Of a stretch of 64,000 nt of DNA, positions 49,702-58,578 are shown in pieces (the stretch's first letter is position 1; the number at the start of each line of letters is the position of its first letter). A model generated the notes under the pieces. The model worked only from the letters and a program-made list of their open reading frames with translations. It searched no databases and was not told the DNA's origin. Position numbers and translations under genes: made by a program. The stretch is from Actinomadura alba (lineage in GTDB: Bacteria; Actinomycetota; Actinomycetes; Streptosporangiales; Streptosporangiaceae), in assembly GCF_014323705.1 (NCBI RefSeq), contig NZ_JABVEC010000022.1, positions 1-64,000 on the forward strand, in the 5' to 3' direction.

Positions 49702-50670
49702 ATGCCTTTATCGCGCTTCACCCACGCCATTCAGGCGACGGCATTGGCCGTTCTCATCGCCGGTTGCGCCGGCACTTCCACCTCGGCGCCGGGGGCGATG
49801 GGGTCGGCTCAGGGCGAAGGCGTGTTCCCTCGCACGGTGACCCACTTCCTCGGCCGGACGGAGATCCCCGCCGCGCCGAAGCGCATCGTGGCGTTGAGCT
49901 CCGGGCAGCTCGACGGGGTCCTGGCCCTGGGCGTGGTGCCGGTGGCCGCCACGATGGCGATCCGGTCCGAACTGGTGCCGGTCTACCTCGCCAGGGCGTT
50001 CCCGCAGCACAGCGGCGCGCTCGCGGGCATGGTGAACCTCGGAACCCGGTTCGAGCCCAACCTCGAGGCGGTGATCGCCGCGCGGCCCGACCTGATTCTC
50101 ATGAACAACATGCTCGCCGAGCTGTACCCCAAGCTCTCCCGGATCGCCCCGACCGTCGTCGCACAGGGCACCGGCGACCACTGGAAACGAGATCTGCTCA
50201 TCATCGGCGCGGCGCTCGGGCGCCATCAGCAGGCGACCGCCATGGTGGCCGCTTTCCAGCGGGACGCCGCGGCGCTGGCACGACGCGTCGGCGACGACGC
50301 GACCGTGTCGATAGTGCGCTTCGCGCCCGGCCGGAGCCGCATGTTCGGCAGCTCCTCTTTTCCCGGCAGCATCGTGGCGGACATAGGGCTCGCCCGGCCG
50401 GCGTCACAACGCTTCTCGATGATGTCGCGTGATCTCAGCGACGAGCAGGTGAACAAGGTGGACGCGACCTGGATCTTCTACTCGGCGGCGGGCCGCCGCA
50501 ATATCAGGACCGGTGCCCAGACGATACAGGCCGGCGAACTGTGGCAACGGCTGAGAGCCGTGCACGCGGGCAACGCCGTCCAGGTCGACGAGGACCCGTG
50601 GTACTACAACGCCGGACCCATCGCAGCCCGAGTGGTGCTCAATGACATCGCCGCAGCCACCCGCGCTTGA
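49702..50670 (+). CDS. Siderophore-binding lipoprotein of an iron ABC importer
   Basis: A 322-residue lipoprotein with a type II signal and lipobox LIAGC (Cys near residue 22). The periplasmic-binding-protein type III fold follows: IPAAPKRIVALSSGQLDGVL, then ALGVVPVAAT, FEPNLEAVIAARPDLILMN, and APTVVAQGTGDHW. These are hallmarks of FepB/FhuD/CeuE-type iron-siderophore receptors. It is followed by two FecCD permeases and an ATPase on the same strand with overlaps, so it is the receptor of that importer. The siderophore type is not predictable. I did not find a clear IdeR/DmdR box in the 300 bp upstream. Confidence 0.9.
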   Translation: MPLSRFTHAIQATALAVLIAGCAGTSTSAPGAMGSAQGEGVFPRTVTHFLGRTEIPAAPKRIVALSSGQLDGVLALGVVPVAATMAIRSELVPVYLARAFPQHSGALAGMVNLGTRFEPNLEAVIAARPDLILMNNMLAELYPKLSRIAPTVVAQGTGDHWKRDLLIIGAALGRHQQATAMVAAFQRDAAALARRVGDDATVSIVRFAPGRSRMFGSSSFPGSIVADIGLARPASQRFSMMSRDLSDEQVNKVDATWIFYSAAGRRNIRTGAQTIQAGELWQRLRAVHAGNAVQVDEDPWYYNAGPIAARVVLNDIAAATRA

Positions 50671-51691
50671 GCGGGCCGCCCGCCCGGTGAGCCGCGCCGG
50701 TGCCCGCCGCGCCGGGTGGCTGATCGGCGGAGCGGCACTCCTGCTCCTCGCCGTCCTGCTGAGCCTCGCCGTCGGCAGCCGGGCGATCAGCCCGCTGACG
50801 GTCGTCGACACGCTCCTGCACGGCGGGCACTCCGACGACGCGGTGGTCGTACGTACCCTGCGGATGCCTCGCACGGTCGTGGGGCTGGCGGTGGGCGCGG
50901 CGCTGGGCCTCGCCGGGACCGTGATGCAGGGCGTCACCCGCAATCCGCTCGCCGATCCCGGCATCCTCGGCGTGAGCCAGGGCGCCGCGATGGCGGTCGT
51001 CGTCGCGATCTCGGTGTTCGGCGTGTCCAGCCTGGAGCAGTACGTGTGGTTCGCGTTCGCGGGCGCGGTCCTCGCCGTGGTCATCGTGTACGCCATCGCG
51101 GGCCGCGGTCGCTCCGGGGTCAGCCCCGTCAAGCTCGCGCTGGCGGGTGCCGCGTTCTCGGCGCTGATGGCCTCGGTCACCAGCGCGGTGCTCACGACGA
51201 ACGCCGCGACCCTCGACCAGTTCAGGTTCTGGCAGGTGGGGGCGCTCGGGGGGCGGTCACTGGAGATGGCCGCGCAGATGCTTCCCTTCCTGGCCGCCGG
51301 GGCGCTCCTGGTGTTCGGCGTGGCCAGAGGGATGGACGCGCTGGCGCTGGGGGAGGACACCGCGCACGGGCTGGGCCAGCGGGTCGCGCTCATCCGCGTG
51401 CTCGGTGCGCTCGGCGCGACGCTGCTGACGGCGGTGGCGGTCTCGGCCGCCGGGCCGGTGGCCTTCGCCGGGCTGGCCGCGCCCCATCTCGCCCGGCTGC
51501 TCGTCGGTGCCGGCCACCGGTGGGTCCTGTGCCTGTCCGCGCTGCTCGGATCGAGCCTGGTGCTGGTCGCCGACGTCATGGGACGGGTGATCTTCCCACC
51601 TGAGGAGGTCCCCGCGGGCGCGATGACCGCGCTGATCGGCGTACCCGCCCTGATCCTCCTGGTGCGCAGCCGAAGGGTGGTGGCGGGATGA
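50642..51691 (+). CDS. FecCD-family iron-siderophore permease 1
   Basis: A 349-residue integral membrane protein with about nine to ten helices. It carries the FecCD signatures RMPRTVVGLAVGAALGLAGT (about 76-95), then MQGVTRNPLADPGILGVSQG (about 96-115), and the C-terminal GPVAFAGLAAPHLARLLVG (about 272-290), the coupling region contacting the ATPase. Its ATG lies inside the receptor gene (29-bp overlap), and its stop overlaps the second permease as ATGA. It forms one half of the heterodimeric translocation channel. Confidence 0.93.
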   Translation: MTSPQPPALERAARPVSRAGARRAGWLIGGAALLLLAVLLSLAVGSRAISPLTVVDTLLHGGHSDDAVVVRTLRMPRTVVGLAVGAALGLAGTVMQGVTRNPLADPGILGVSQGAAMAVVVAISVFGVSSLEQYVWFAFAGAVLAVVIVYAIAGRGRSGVSPVKLALAGAAFSALMASVTSAVLTTNAATLDQFRFWQVGALGGRSLEMAAQMLPFLAAGALLVFGVARGMDALALGEDTAHGLGQRVALIRVLGALGATLLTAVAVSAAGPVAFAGLAAPHLARLLVGAGHRWVLCLSALLGSSLVLVADVMGRVIFPPEEVPAGAMTALIGVPALILLVRSRRVVAG

Positions 51692-52761
51692 CGCACACGG
51701 CGGTCAAAGCGCCGGATGGGCTGCGGCCCCCGGGCCGGGCCCTCGTCCGCCGCGGCACGCTCTCGGTGCTGCTGCACAGGCGGTCCGCCCTGGTCGCCGC
51801 CGCGCTCACGCTCGTGCTCGCCGTGGCGGTCGTCGCGGCGATCTGCGTCGGGGAGCGGACGCTGTCGCCGGTGGAGGTGCTGAAGGTGGCGTTCGGCCAC
51901 CCCAGCCCCGACCGGCTCACCATAGAACTGCTGCGGCTGCCCCGAGCCGCCGTCGGCGTGGTGGTGGGGTTCGCGTTCGGTGTCGCCGGCGCGCTGATCC
52001 AGACGGTCGGGCGGAACCCGCTGGCCAGCCCGGATGTCATAGGCGTCTCGCAGGGCGCGGCGGCGCTCACCGTCGGCCTGCTGGTCTTCGGCGCCATATC
52101 GTCCCCGTTCGCCATCCCGCTGGTCTCGGTGACCGGCGGCATGCTCACCGCCGCCTTCGTGTACGTCGTCGCGTGGCGACGCGGGCTGCACGCGCAGCGC
52201 TTCGTACTGATCGGCATCGGCATCAGCATCGCGCTCGGTTCCCTGACCCACCTGTTCCTCATCGGAGCCGACATCTTCCAGGCGCTGCACGCCAAGGTGT
52301 GGCTGACCGGCAGCCTCAAGGGCCGCGGCTGGGACGAGGTGAAACCGGTCTTGGTGGTCCTGCTGGCGGCCGTACCCTGCCTGCTGTGGGCCTCGCGCGC
52401 GCAACGGGGGCTGTCGCTCGATGACTCCACCGCCGTTGCGCTCGGCAACCGGCTCGACCGGCAGCGGCTCGGGCTCGCCGCGCTCGGGGTCGTACTGGCC
52501 TCGGTCGCGACCGGCGCGGCGGGGTCGGTGAACTTCGTCGCGCTCGTGGCGCCGCAGGTGGCCGCCCGGCTGACGCGCGACGCGCACATCCCGCTGCTGA
52601 GCGCGGGACTGGCCGGAGCGGTGATCGTCGTCGTGGCCGACATCGTGGCGAGGGTCGCTCTCGCCCCCATTCAGCTCCCCGTGGGCGTGATCACCGCCAT
52701 GATCGGCGCCCCCTACCTGATGTGGCTGCTCATCCGAGCCCGAGCCGAGAGGCCATCATGA
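51688..52761 (+). CDS. FecCD-family iron-siderophore permease 2
   Basis: A 357-residue membrane protein of the same family as permease 1. The FecCD signature is at LRLPRAAVGVVVGFAFGVAG, then GRNPLASPDVIGVSQGAAAL, with GSVNFVALVAPQVAARLTRD near the C-terminus. A ~45-residue polar N-terminus precedes the first helix. It is coupled by ATGA to both neighbours. Together the two permeases and the ATPase form a BtuCD-like importer for ferric siderophores. Confidence 0.93.
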   Translation: MTHTAVKAPDGLRPPGRALVRRGTLSVLLHRRSALVAAALTLVLAVAVVAAICVGERTLSPVEVLKVAFGHPSPDRLTIELLRLPRAAVGVVVGFAFGVAGALIQTVGRNPLASPDVIGVSQGAAALTVGLLVFGAISSPFAIPLVSVTGGMLTAAFVYVVAWRRGLHAQRFVLIGIGISIALGSLTHLFLIGADIFQALHAKVWLTGSLKGRGWDEVKPVLVVLLAAVPCLLWASRAQRGLSLDDSTAVALGNRLDRQRLGLAALGVVLASVATGAAGSVNFVALVAPQVAARLTRDAHIPLLSAGLAGAVIVVVADIVARVALAPIQLPVGVITAMIGAPYLMWLLIRARAERPS

Positions 52762-52793
52762 CCGTGCGAACAGACATGACCGTGCGAACAGAC
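52758..52793 (+). repeat. Tandem duplication of the ATPase start region, 2 x 18 bp
   Basis: Two exact 18-bp copies (52758-52775, 52776-52793), each beginning with ATG and encoding MTVRTD. The gene therefore has two equivalent in-frame start codons six codons apart. Confidence 0.9.
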
Positions 52794-53660
52794 GTCGTAC
52801 GAACGGAATCGACGTCGACCGCTCACCTGGGAGCCGAGGGTTTGACGCTCGGCTACGCCGAGCACACCGTCGTCACCGACCTGGACCTGCAATTACCGCC
52901 GGGGCGGGTGACCGTGATCGTCGGGCCGAACGCCTGTGGCAAGTCGACCCTGCTCCGGGCGCTTGGCCGCCTGCTCAAGCCGGCGCGTGGCCTGGTGCTG
53001 CTGGACGGCGAGGACCTGCATCACCGGCCCACCCGGTGGGTGGCGCAGCAGATCGGTGTGCTGGCGCAGACGCCGACGGCGCCCGAGGGCATGACGGTGT
53101 TCGATCTGGTGGCCCGGGGACGGCAGCCGCACCAGCGCTGGTGGCGCCAGTGGTCGGCGGAGGACGAGGCACGGGTCACCGAGGCGCTTCACCAGACCGG
53201 CATCACCGACCTGGCCGATCGGCACGTTGACGAACTGTCCGGTGGCCAGCGGCAGCGCGCCTGGATCGCCATGACGATCGCCCAGGACACCCGCACGCTC
53301 CTGCTCGACGAGCCCACCACGTATCTGGACATCGCCCACCAGATCGAGGTCCTCGACCTGTTGCGCCGGCTCAACCACGACCTCGGCCGCACCATCGTCG
53401 CCGTGCTGCACGACCTCAACCAGGCGGCGCGCTACGCCGACCACCTGATCATGATGCGGGACGGCCGTATCGTCGCGCACGGCGATCCCGCGGACGTCGT
53501 CACCGACCGGCGGGTCCACGACGTGTTCGGCCTCGAGGCGATCGTGGTCCCCGACCCCGTCACGGCGACACCGCTCATCGTTCCGGCCGTACCGCGGTAC
53601 GCGCGAGCGCGGGGGAACGGTGAGCTCGTGCCGGCGGAGCCCGCCGACCGGATCGGCTGA
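52758..53660 (+). CDS. Iron-siderophore ABC importer ATPase (FepC/FhuC-like)
   Basis: A 300-residue ATPase. Walker A is GPNACGKST (the family norm GPNGCGKST with Gly to Ala), the Q-loop is in QQIGVLAQTPTAPEGM, the signature is LSGGQRQRAWIAMTIAQ, Walker B is TLLLDEPTTYLD, and the H-loop is VAVLHDLNQAARYADHLIMM. These are diagnostic of siderophore and cobalamin importers. The start overlaps the permease stop as ATGA, and the first six codons are duplicated. A poorly conserved C-terminal tail of ~40 residues follows. It powers uptake by the two FecCD permeases. Confidence 0.94.
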   Translation: MTVRTDMTVRTDVVRTESTSTAHLGAEGLTLGYAEHTVVTDLDLQLPPGRVTVIVGPNACGKSTLLRALGRLLKPARGLVLLDGEDLHHRPTRWVAQQIGVLAQTPTAPEGMTVFDLVARGRQPHQRWWRQWSAEDEARVTEALHQTGITDLADRHVDELSGGQRQRAWIAMTIAQDTRTLLLDEPTTYLDIAHQIEVLDLLRRLNHDLGRTIVAVLHDLNQAARYADHLIMMRDGRIVAHGDPADVVTDRRVHDVFGLEAIVVPDPVTATPLIVPAVPRYARARGNGELVPAEPADRIG

Positions 53661-53666
53661 GGCCGC

Positions 53667-53694
53667 TCAGGCGAGACACCTCAGGCGAGACACC
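53667..53694. repeat. Tandem duplication, 2 x 14 bp, between siderophore ATPase and MBL gene
   Basis: TCAGGCGAGACACC occurs twice in direct succession (53667-53680, 53681-53694). The second copy includes the stop codon of the MBL-fold gene on the minus strand. Confidence 0.85.
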
Positions 53695-54619
53695 TCAGCG
53701 GCCGGCCGCCGTTGTAGGCCACCATGTCGGTGAGCGCGGTGAAGAGGTCGACCTCTCCGCCGCGTTCCAGGCCGCCGAGTTCGGCGTAGGCGCGGTGCAG
53801 GTTGCCGACGGTACGTTCACCGTCGCTGAGGTGGGCGAACTCGCCGAGGTCGGCCTCCCGGGTCAGCTCCAGCGGGGTCAGCCCGGCGGCGCGGCCCTCC
53901 TCGGCGAGGCGCAGGACGAAGGTCAGGTAGCGCGCGACCTCGTCGATGATCTCGGGTCCGGCGATGTCGCCGTGGCCGGGGACGATGGTCTCGGCGCCGA
54001 GCCCGCGAACCTGCTCGAGCGCCTCGAGCGCCCCGGTGACCGATCCCATCAACACGAACGGCGTCCCGCCGTTGAAGAGCAGGTCACCCGAGAACAGCAC
54101 CTTGCGGTCGGGGATCCACACCAGGCTGTCGTTGTCCGTGTGCGCGGGGACGCCCACGTGACGCACCTCGACCCGCAGGTCGTCGACGTACAGGGTGACG
54201 GAGTCGGCGAAGGTGAGGAACGGCGGCTCGAGCACGACCTCGCCCCATTCGACGTGCTCCCAGATCGGCTCTGAGAACGGCATCCCGAAGGCGAGCGCGT
54301 TCTGCCGGGTGCGCTCGTGCCCGACCACCGTGGCCGAGGCGAACAGATGGTTGCCGAACGTGTGGTCGCCGTGGTGGTGGGTGTTGACGAGCGTACGGAT
54401 CGGCAGGCTCGACACGCCGCCGATCGCGGCGAGGTAGTCACGGGTCCGGCGTTCGGTCGAGCATGAGTCGATGCTCGCGACGCCGCGCCGGCCGACGAGG
54501 AATCCGGTGTTGTTGATCCACCAGCTTCCGTCCGGCTGAACATAGCCGTACACGCGGTCACTGACCTCGATCACGCGCGGAGGCGGGAGGTTCGGGCGGT
54601 CGTGGTGGTCGGAACTCAA
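53681..54619 (-). CDS. MBL-fold metallo-hydrolase
   Basis: A 312-residue protein starting at TTG with GGAGG six bases upstream. The metallo-beta-lactamase metal site is THHHGDHTFGN (HxHxDH, about residues 79-85), with a later His in GVPAHTDNDS, Asp in LFSGDLLFN, and His in IVPGHGDI, so both metal sites are intact. The N-terminal SDRVYGYVQPDGSWWINNTG resembles the MBL hydrolases of the quorum-quenching and RNase Z-like subset of small-molecule hydrolases. It follows the MFS transporter gene by 64 bp on the same strand and may be co-transcribed. The substrate is unknown. Confidence 0.88.
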   Translation of the reverse strand: MSSDHHDRPNLPPPRVIEVSDRVYGYVQPDGSWWINNTGFLVGRRGVASIDSCSTERRTRDYLAAIGGVSSLPIRTLVNTHHHGDHTFGNHLFASATVVGHERTRQNALAFGMPFSEPIWEHVEWGEVVLEPPFLTFADSVTLYVDDLRVEVRHVGVPAHTDNDSLVWIPDRKVLFSGDLLFNGGTPFVLMGSVTGALEALEQVRGLGAETIVPGHGDIAGPEIIDEVARYLTFVLRLAEEGRAAGLTPLELTREADLGEFAHLSDGERTVGNLHRAYAELGGLERGGEVDLFTALTDMVAYNGGRPLRCLA

Positions 54620-54683
54620 GGTCGCCTCCGGAGGTGTACGTGACGTCCGGTCCCGGCCGCCCGCGCAACATTGTCCTCCGCTG

Positions 54684-55910
54684 TCAGGGGGAGTCCGCGC
54701 GCCGGAGCGACAGCGCCGTGGCCAGCGTGGCGACGAGCCCGCCGGTGCCCGCGACGAGGAAGGCGACGGGCGGTGTCGTGACGTCGAGGAGCAGCCCGCC
54801 GCAGACGTACGAGAGGGCGGCGGCGACGCCGATGGCCCCGTAGAGGCTTCCGAAGACGCGCCCGAGCATGTCCTCGGGCACGGTCCGCTGGATGAGCGTG
54901 CCGGCGGCGACGTCCATGGCGGCTATGCCCAGCCCGCGGCCGACCTGGACGATGAATGCGGCCGCCACGGCCCATGCGAGTCCGGTCAGCAGGTTGCCGG
55001 CGCTGCTGACGGCGAAGCCCGCGATCAGCAGCGGGATCATCGACATCCGCCGCCCCGGCCGGGACAGCAGCCCGTAGCCGAGGAACAGGCCTATCCCTAC
55101 CGCCGCGAGCAGCATGCCCACCGCCGACTCGGCGCCGCCCAGCGTGTCCCGGGCGAGGAAGACCAGCGCGACGTCGTCGATGCCGTTGAAGGCCACGACG
55201 GCGAAGTAGCCGAGGCCGATCGCGCGCAGCACCCGGCTCGACGCGATGTGGCGCAGCCCCGCCGCAGCGGCGGCCGGCAGGGATTCCGGCCGGTCGTGCT
55301 CAGGTGGACGCCGGCGCGTCGCGGGGAGGAACGTGAGCAGCGCTGCCGAGACGAGGAAGGTGGCCGCGTCGAGGAGAAGAACGCCGCGGATGCCCAGGAC
55401 GGGCAGCAGCAGCGCGGCGAGCAGGGGCCCGAGCGCTTCGCCGCCGTTGGTGCCGATGCCCACCGCCGCGTTGGCACTCTGCAGGTCGCGGTCACGGACC
55501 AGGGCCGGCACCGCGGCCCGGGACGCCGGCTGGAAGATCTGTCCCGCCATCGCCCGTACCCCTACCAGGACCAGCAACAGCGGTGTCGACGGCAGCCAGA
55601 GCGCGATCACGACCAGCACGCCGCCCTGGACCAGCTCGCTGGCCACCATGACCCGCTTGCGGTCGAACCGGTCGCTGACCGCGCCGGTCAGCGGGCCGAG
55701 CAGGGCGGGCGCGAAGTCGCCGACCAGCAGCAGCAGGGCGACCGCCAGGGCCTGGCCAGTGGTGTCCGCGACGTACAGCATGAGGGCGACCAGGCTGAGC
55801 GAGTCGCCGAGGAAGGACACGGCCCGGGCGCTCCACAGCAGGCGGAACGGCCGGTTCGCGGCGATCAGGCGAAGCGGCCCGGCAGAGCGGGGCGCCGCCT
55901 CGGGTTCCAC
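54684..55910 (-). CDS. MFS transporter (MFS_3 / EntS-like)
   Basis: A 408-residue membrane protein with twelve predicted helices. It starts at GTG with GGAGAGG upstream; the frame is open further upstream but that part is not protein-like. The family motif A is GPLTGAVSDRFDRKRVMVAS (about residues 63-82). The overall pattern RLLWSARAVSFLGDSLSLVA at the N-terminus places it with MFS_3 drug or siderophore exporters (EntS type). It is divergent from enoyl-CoA hydratase and upstream of the MBL gene. Export of a small molecule is likely; proximity to the siderophore importer is suggestive only. Confidence 0.9.
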   Translation of the reverse strand: MEPEAAPRSAGPLRLIAANRPFRLLWSARAVSFLGDSLSLVALMLYVADTTGQALAVALLLLVGDFAPALLGPLTGAVSDRFDRKRVMVASELVQGGVLVVIALWLPSTPLLLVLVGVRAMAGQIFQPASRAAVPALVRDRDLQSANAAVGIGTNGGEALGPLLAALLLPVLGIRGVLLLDAATFLVSAALLTFLPATRRRPPEHDRPESLPAAAAAGLRHIASSRVLRAIGLGYFAVVAFNGIDDVALVFLARDTLGGAESAVGMLLAAVGIGLFLGYGLLSRPGRRMSMIPLLIAGFAVSSAGNLLTGLAWAVAAAFIVQVGRGLGIAAMDVAAGTLIQRTVPEDMLGRVFGSLYGAIGVAAALSYVCGGLLLDVTTPPVAFLVAGTGGLVATLATALSLRRADSP

Positions 55911-56098
55911 GCCGCAGATCCTCTCCTGGAGGCCGACGCCAGGCCAGCGATTTTCCGCTCGGCCGCGGTGGCGGCGCCACCGTGGCCTGCCTGGGGAGAA
56001 GTCTGGTCGGATCCGCGCGGGACGGGCGTGCCTGCGCACGCCGCCCACCTGTGAGATGTTCTGTCGAGCGTTCCGCCGGGAGCCGAGGAGAGGCCGAT

Positions 56099-56872
56099 AT
56101 GACGCAGTGGCAGACCGTACGCCTGGAGACACCCGCGGACGGGGTACGGCTCATCACCCTCGCGGATCCGGAGCGGCGGAACGCGCTGGGCGAGCGGATG
56201 CGCGTGGAGCTGAGCGCCGCCATCGCCGCCGTACGGGAGGACCGCTCCGCGCGCGTGCTGGTCGTCGGAGCCGAGGGGTCGTCGTTCTGTGCCGGCGCGG
56301 ATCTTCCCGCGCTGTTCGGTACGGAACAGGCCGACCGTCCCGTGGGGGAGTTGCGGGACCGGCTGCGCACCTACTACCAGAGCTTCCTCGCCCTGCGCGA
56401 CCTGGAGATTCCCACGATCGCCGCCGTGCAGGGCCCCGCCGTGGGAGCCGGCCTCAACCTCGCGCTGTGCTGCGATCTGCGCATCGCCGGCCCGGACGCG
56501 ACGTTCGCCGCCACCTTCACCAGGATCGGGCTGCATCCGGGTGGGGGATGCACCTACTTCCTCACCCGCGAGCTCGGCCCGCAGCGCGCACTGGCGATCA
56601 TGCTGGACGGGGGTGCCCTGTCGGCGGAGGAGGCGCTGGCACAGGGACTCGTGCTCACCGTCGAAACCGACCCGCTCGCTGAGGCGATGCGGCGCGCAGA
56701 GCGGCACGCCGGACTGCGTCCCGAGTTGGCCCGCGACCTCAAGCGCGCGGTCCGGCTGGCCACCCGCGACGATCTGGAGTCGGTCGTGGAGTTCGAGTCA
56801 TGGGCGCAGGCGGAGAGCGCGACGCATCCCGAGGTCGCGCGATTCGCCGCGCGCTTCGACCGAAAGCGGTGA
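56099..56872 (+). CDS. Enoyl-CoA hydratase/isomerase family protein
   Basis: A 257-residue crotonase-fold enzyme. The oxyanion-hole loop is SFCAGADLPALFG (about 61-73), and the second oxyanion glycine is in IAAVQGPAVGAGLNLALCCD (about 102-121). The position of the first catalytic Glu of hydratases and the later TFTRIGLHPGGGCTYFLTRE (about 139-158) fit the hydratase/isomerase group, in which the second acid is not always conserved (here Gly-Gly-Gly-Cys). GAGGAGAGG precedes the ATG. It takes part in acyl-CoA metabolism; exact reaction undetermined. It stands alone. Confidence 0.9.
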   Translation: MTQWQTVRLETPADGVRLITLADPERRNALGERMRVELSAAIAAVREDRSARVLVVGAEGSSFCAGADLPALFGTEQADRPVGELRDRLRTYYQSFLALRDLEIPTIAAVQGPAVGAGLNLALCCDLRIAGPDATFAATFTRIGLHPGGGCTYFLTRELGPQRALAIMLDGGALSAEEALAQGLVLTVETDPLAEAMRRAERHAGLRPELARDLKRAVRLATRDDLESVVEFESWAQAESATHPEVARFAARFDRKR

Positions 56873-56885
56873 GCGCGTAACCGGA

Positions 56886-58127
56886 TCAATCACCGAACTC
56901 GTTGAGGGCCCCGTACGGAGTCAACGCGGAGATGTAGTGATGCGGAAGATGGTCCTCATAGGAGTAGACGACGGGAAGCGAACGCAGTATCTGTGACCGG
57001 CGGGCGGCGAACGCCGATATTCCCAGCATCAGACCCAGAGCGCTCGGCATCTGCGAGGTGGGGTGCTGCTTGTCGTGCCAGTCACCCTGCCTGGGCCGGT
57101 GGGCGCACCCCAGGCGCCCCAGCCAGCCCAGCGCGTTCTGCTTGAGATGTGAGATCTGATACCGCCGCTCCCGACCGAAATGCTTGTACGGGCCGGAAGT
57201 GCGCGGTGGAAGATGCGGGACGACGTCGTTGTCGTAGGTGTACCGGATGACCTTGTCGCGCAGGAAGGAATTCTTCTCGCAGGCCGCGGCGAAGCTCGGG
57301 TCGCCGATCATGGGTTGGCCGAACGTGTAGACGGCTCCGGCGTTGAGCAGGTCCGCGAGCTCCTCGTACTTTCGCTCGTGTTGCATCATGACGGCCATCA
57401 ACGCGGCCATCGCGCCGCCGAGGCTGTGTCCCGTGATGTAGAGCGCCTCCAGCCGCCCCGGCTCATGATCGCGTTCCCCGTTGAGCGTGCCGCGCAGGGA
57501 CTCTCCCTTCAGGGCGCGGCGCAGCGCCTGCATGACCTCGTAGCGTGTGGCCCGCACGTTGCGGTAGAAACCGGCGTGCACGCCGGCGCACGGATCCCCG
57601 AGCTGGTAGCCCATGCGCTCCGGTTCGACGTCCCAGGCGGTCAGCCAGTTTATGAAGTTCGCCGGCTCGGTGCCCCGGTAGCAGAGAATGGCGACCCGGC
57701 CGTCGGCGCTCTGAATCAAGAACGACGTGGAACAGATGAACATCGGCTCGGCGATCGCCTGGATCATCCGGCAGCGATTGTCCTTTAGTCCCATTCTCGC
57801 CATGATTGTCGAGAGGGTCTCCGCATCCGAATAGGCGTATCCGGCGCACGTGGCGAGGACGTGTTCGATGATGGGGTCAGGGTGTTCCTTGACTGTCAGC
57901 AGATGGTCGACGAGGTTCGGATAGACCGGGAATCCGCGGCTTTCCGGAGCATCGTCGTAGGGCCGGAGATATTCGTAGGCCGGGGCTTTGACGTCATGGA
58001 TCCGCATACCGCCGTTCGCCAGGACGGACTGCAGCCTCTCTTCCCATTGGAACTCAACGGTGTCCTTGAGGCCGGGTCTGCCCGAGACCGTCCTGCCGGA
58101 TTCCCTACTGCGCTTGGTCTCTGCCAT
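56886..58127 (-). CDS. Class 3 lipase family protein
   Basis: A 413-residue alpha/beta hydrolase of the lipase_3 type. The nucleophile elbow is ITGHSLGGAMAALMAVMM (about residues 225-242), preceded by CYRGTEPANFINWLTAWDV with the oxyanion-type loop, and followed by VYTFGQPMIGD (Asp region) and a late His candidate in DVVPHLPP. No signal peptide is visible, so it may act inside the cell or be exported by another route. GGAGG lies nine bases before the ATG. A perfect TetR-type palindrome sits 26 bp upstream of the start, with no TetR gene adjacent, so it is probably repressed from a distance. Confidence 0.87.
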   Translation of the reverse strand: MAETKRSRESGRTVSGRPGLKDTVEFQWEERLQSVLANGGMRIHDVKAPAYEYLRPYDDAPESRGFPVYPNLVDHLLTVKEHPDPIIEHVLATCAGYAYSDAETLSTIMARMGLKDNRCRMIQAIAEPMFICSTSFLIQSADGRVAILCYRGTEPANFINWLTAWDVEPERMGYQLGDPCAGVHAGFYRNVRATRYEVMQALRRALKGESLRGTLNGERDHEPGRLEALYITGHSLGGAMAALMAVMMQHERKYEELADLLNAGAVYTFGQPMIGDPSFAAACEKNSFLRDKVIRYTYDNDVVPHLPPRTSGPYKHFGRERRYQISHLKQNALGWLGRLGCAHRPRQGDWHDKQHPTSQMPSALGLMLGISAFAARRSQILRSLPVVYSYEDHLPHHYISALTPYGALNEFGD

Positions 58128-58152
58128 GAGTGTGAACCTCCGGACGGCATGA

Positions 58153-58171
58153 AATAGACGGTTCGTCTATT
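58153..58171. promoter_or_regulatory. TetR-type operator upstream of the lipase gene
   Basis: AATAGACG-GTT-CGTCTATT, a perfect inverted repeat with 8-bp arms, 26 bp upstream of the lipase ATG. The TAGACG/CGTCTA form is common among TetR-family operators. Confidence 0.7.
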
Positions 58172-58371
58172 GCCTGGAGGTCCAAGGGCTAATCCCCGCT
58201 CTTGATCAAGCCCGCGTATCGTATCGGCGGGCCGGGTGGTCCGGCCGGTGACGGCCCGGTGACGGCGGTGCCGGTGCCTTCGGGTCGCTACGAGGGGGTC
58301 GGGAGCGGAGCACGCGCGGGTGACAATATCCTGTGCGGTACCGAGTTCCTCTAGCCCGAAGGGTCCACACG

Positions 58372-58578
58372 ATGTCGAGCAACAGCCACGCGGGCCGCCC
58401 AGCGTCATGGGTCGCGGTCACCGTGATCATGGTGGGGTTCGTCCTCGGCGGATTCGGCCTGCCCATGGGGAACTGGGTCCTGTTCTGGGCCGGAGTGGGC
58501 GTGGTCGTCGTCGGTGGCCTGCTCGCGCTGTTCGCCGACATCATGAGCGACGTGGTCTTGGCGGAGCAGCGTCAATGA
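58372..58578 (+). CDS. HGxxPAAW-type small membrane protein
   Basis: A 68-residue protein with two membrane helices (VAVTVIMVGFVLGGFGLPMG and VLFWAGVGVVVVGGLLALF) after the motif HAGRPASW, a variant of the HGxxPAAW motif that names this actinobacterial family. Function unknown. The start Met at 58372 is chosen because the motif follows directly; the longer frame upstream has no support. It overlaps the next small gene as ATGA. Confidence 0.8.
   Translation: MSSNSHAGRPASWVAVTVIMVGFVLGGFGLPMGNWVLFWAGVGVVVVGGLLALFADIMSDVVLAEQRQ

Noticed and set aside
50404..52587. 727-codon open frame on the minus strand
   Set aside because: It is antisense to the siderophore receptor and both FecCD permeases, has no recognisable domains and is low-complexity Arg/Pro/Ser-rich, as expected of the antisense of high-GC genes.
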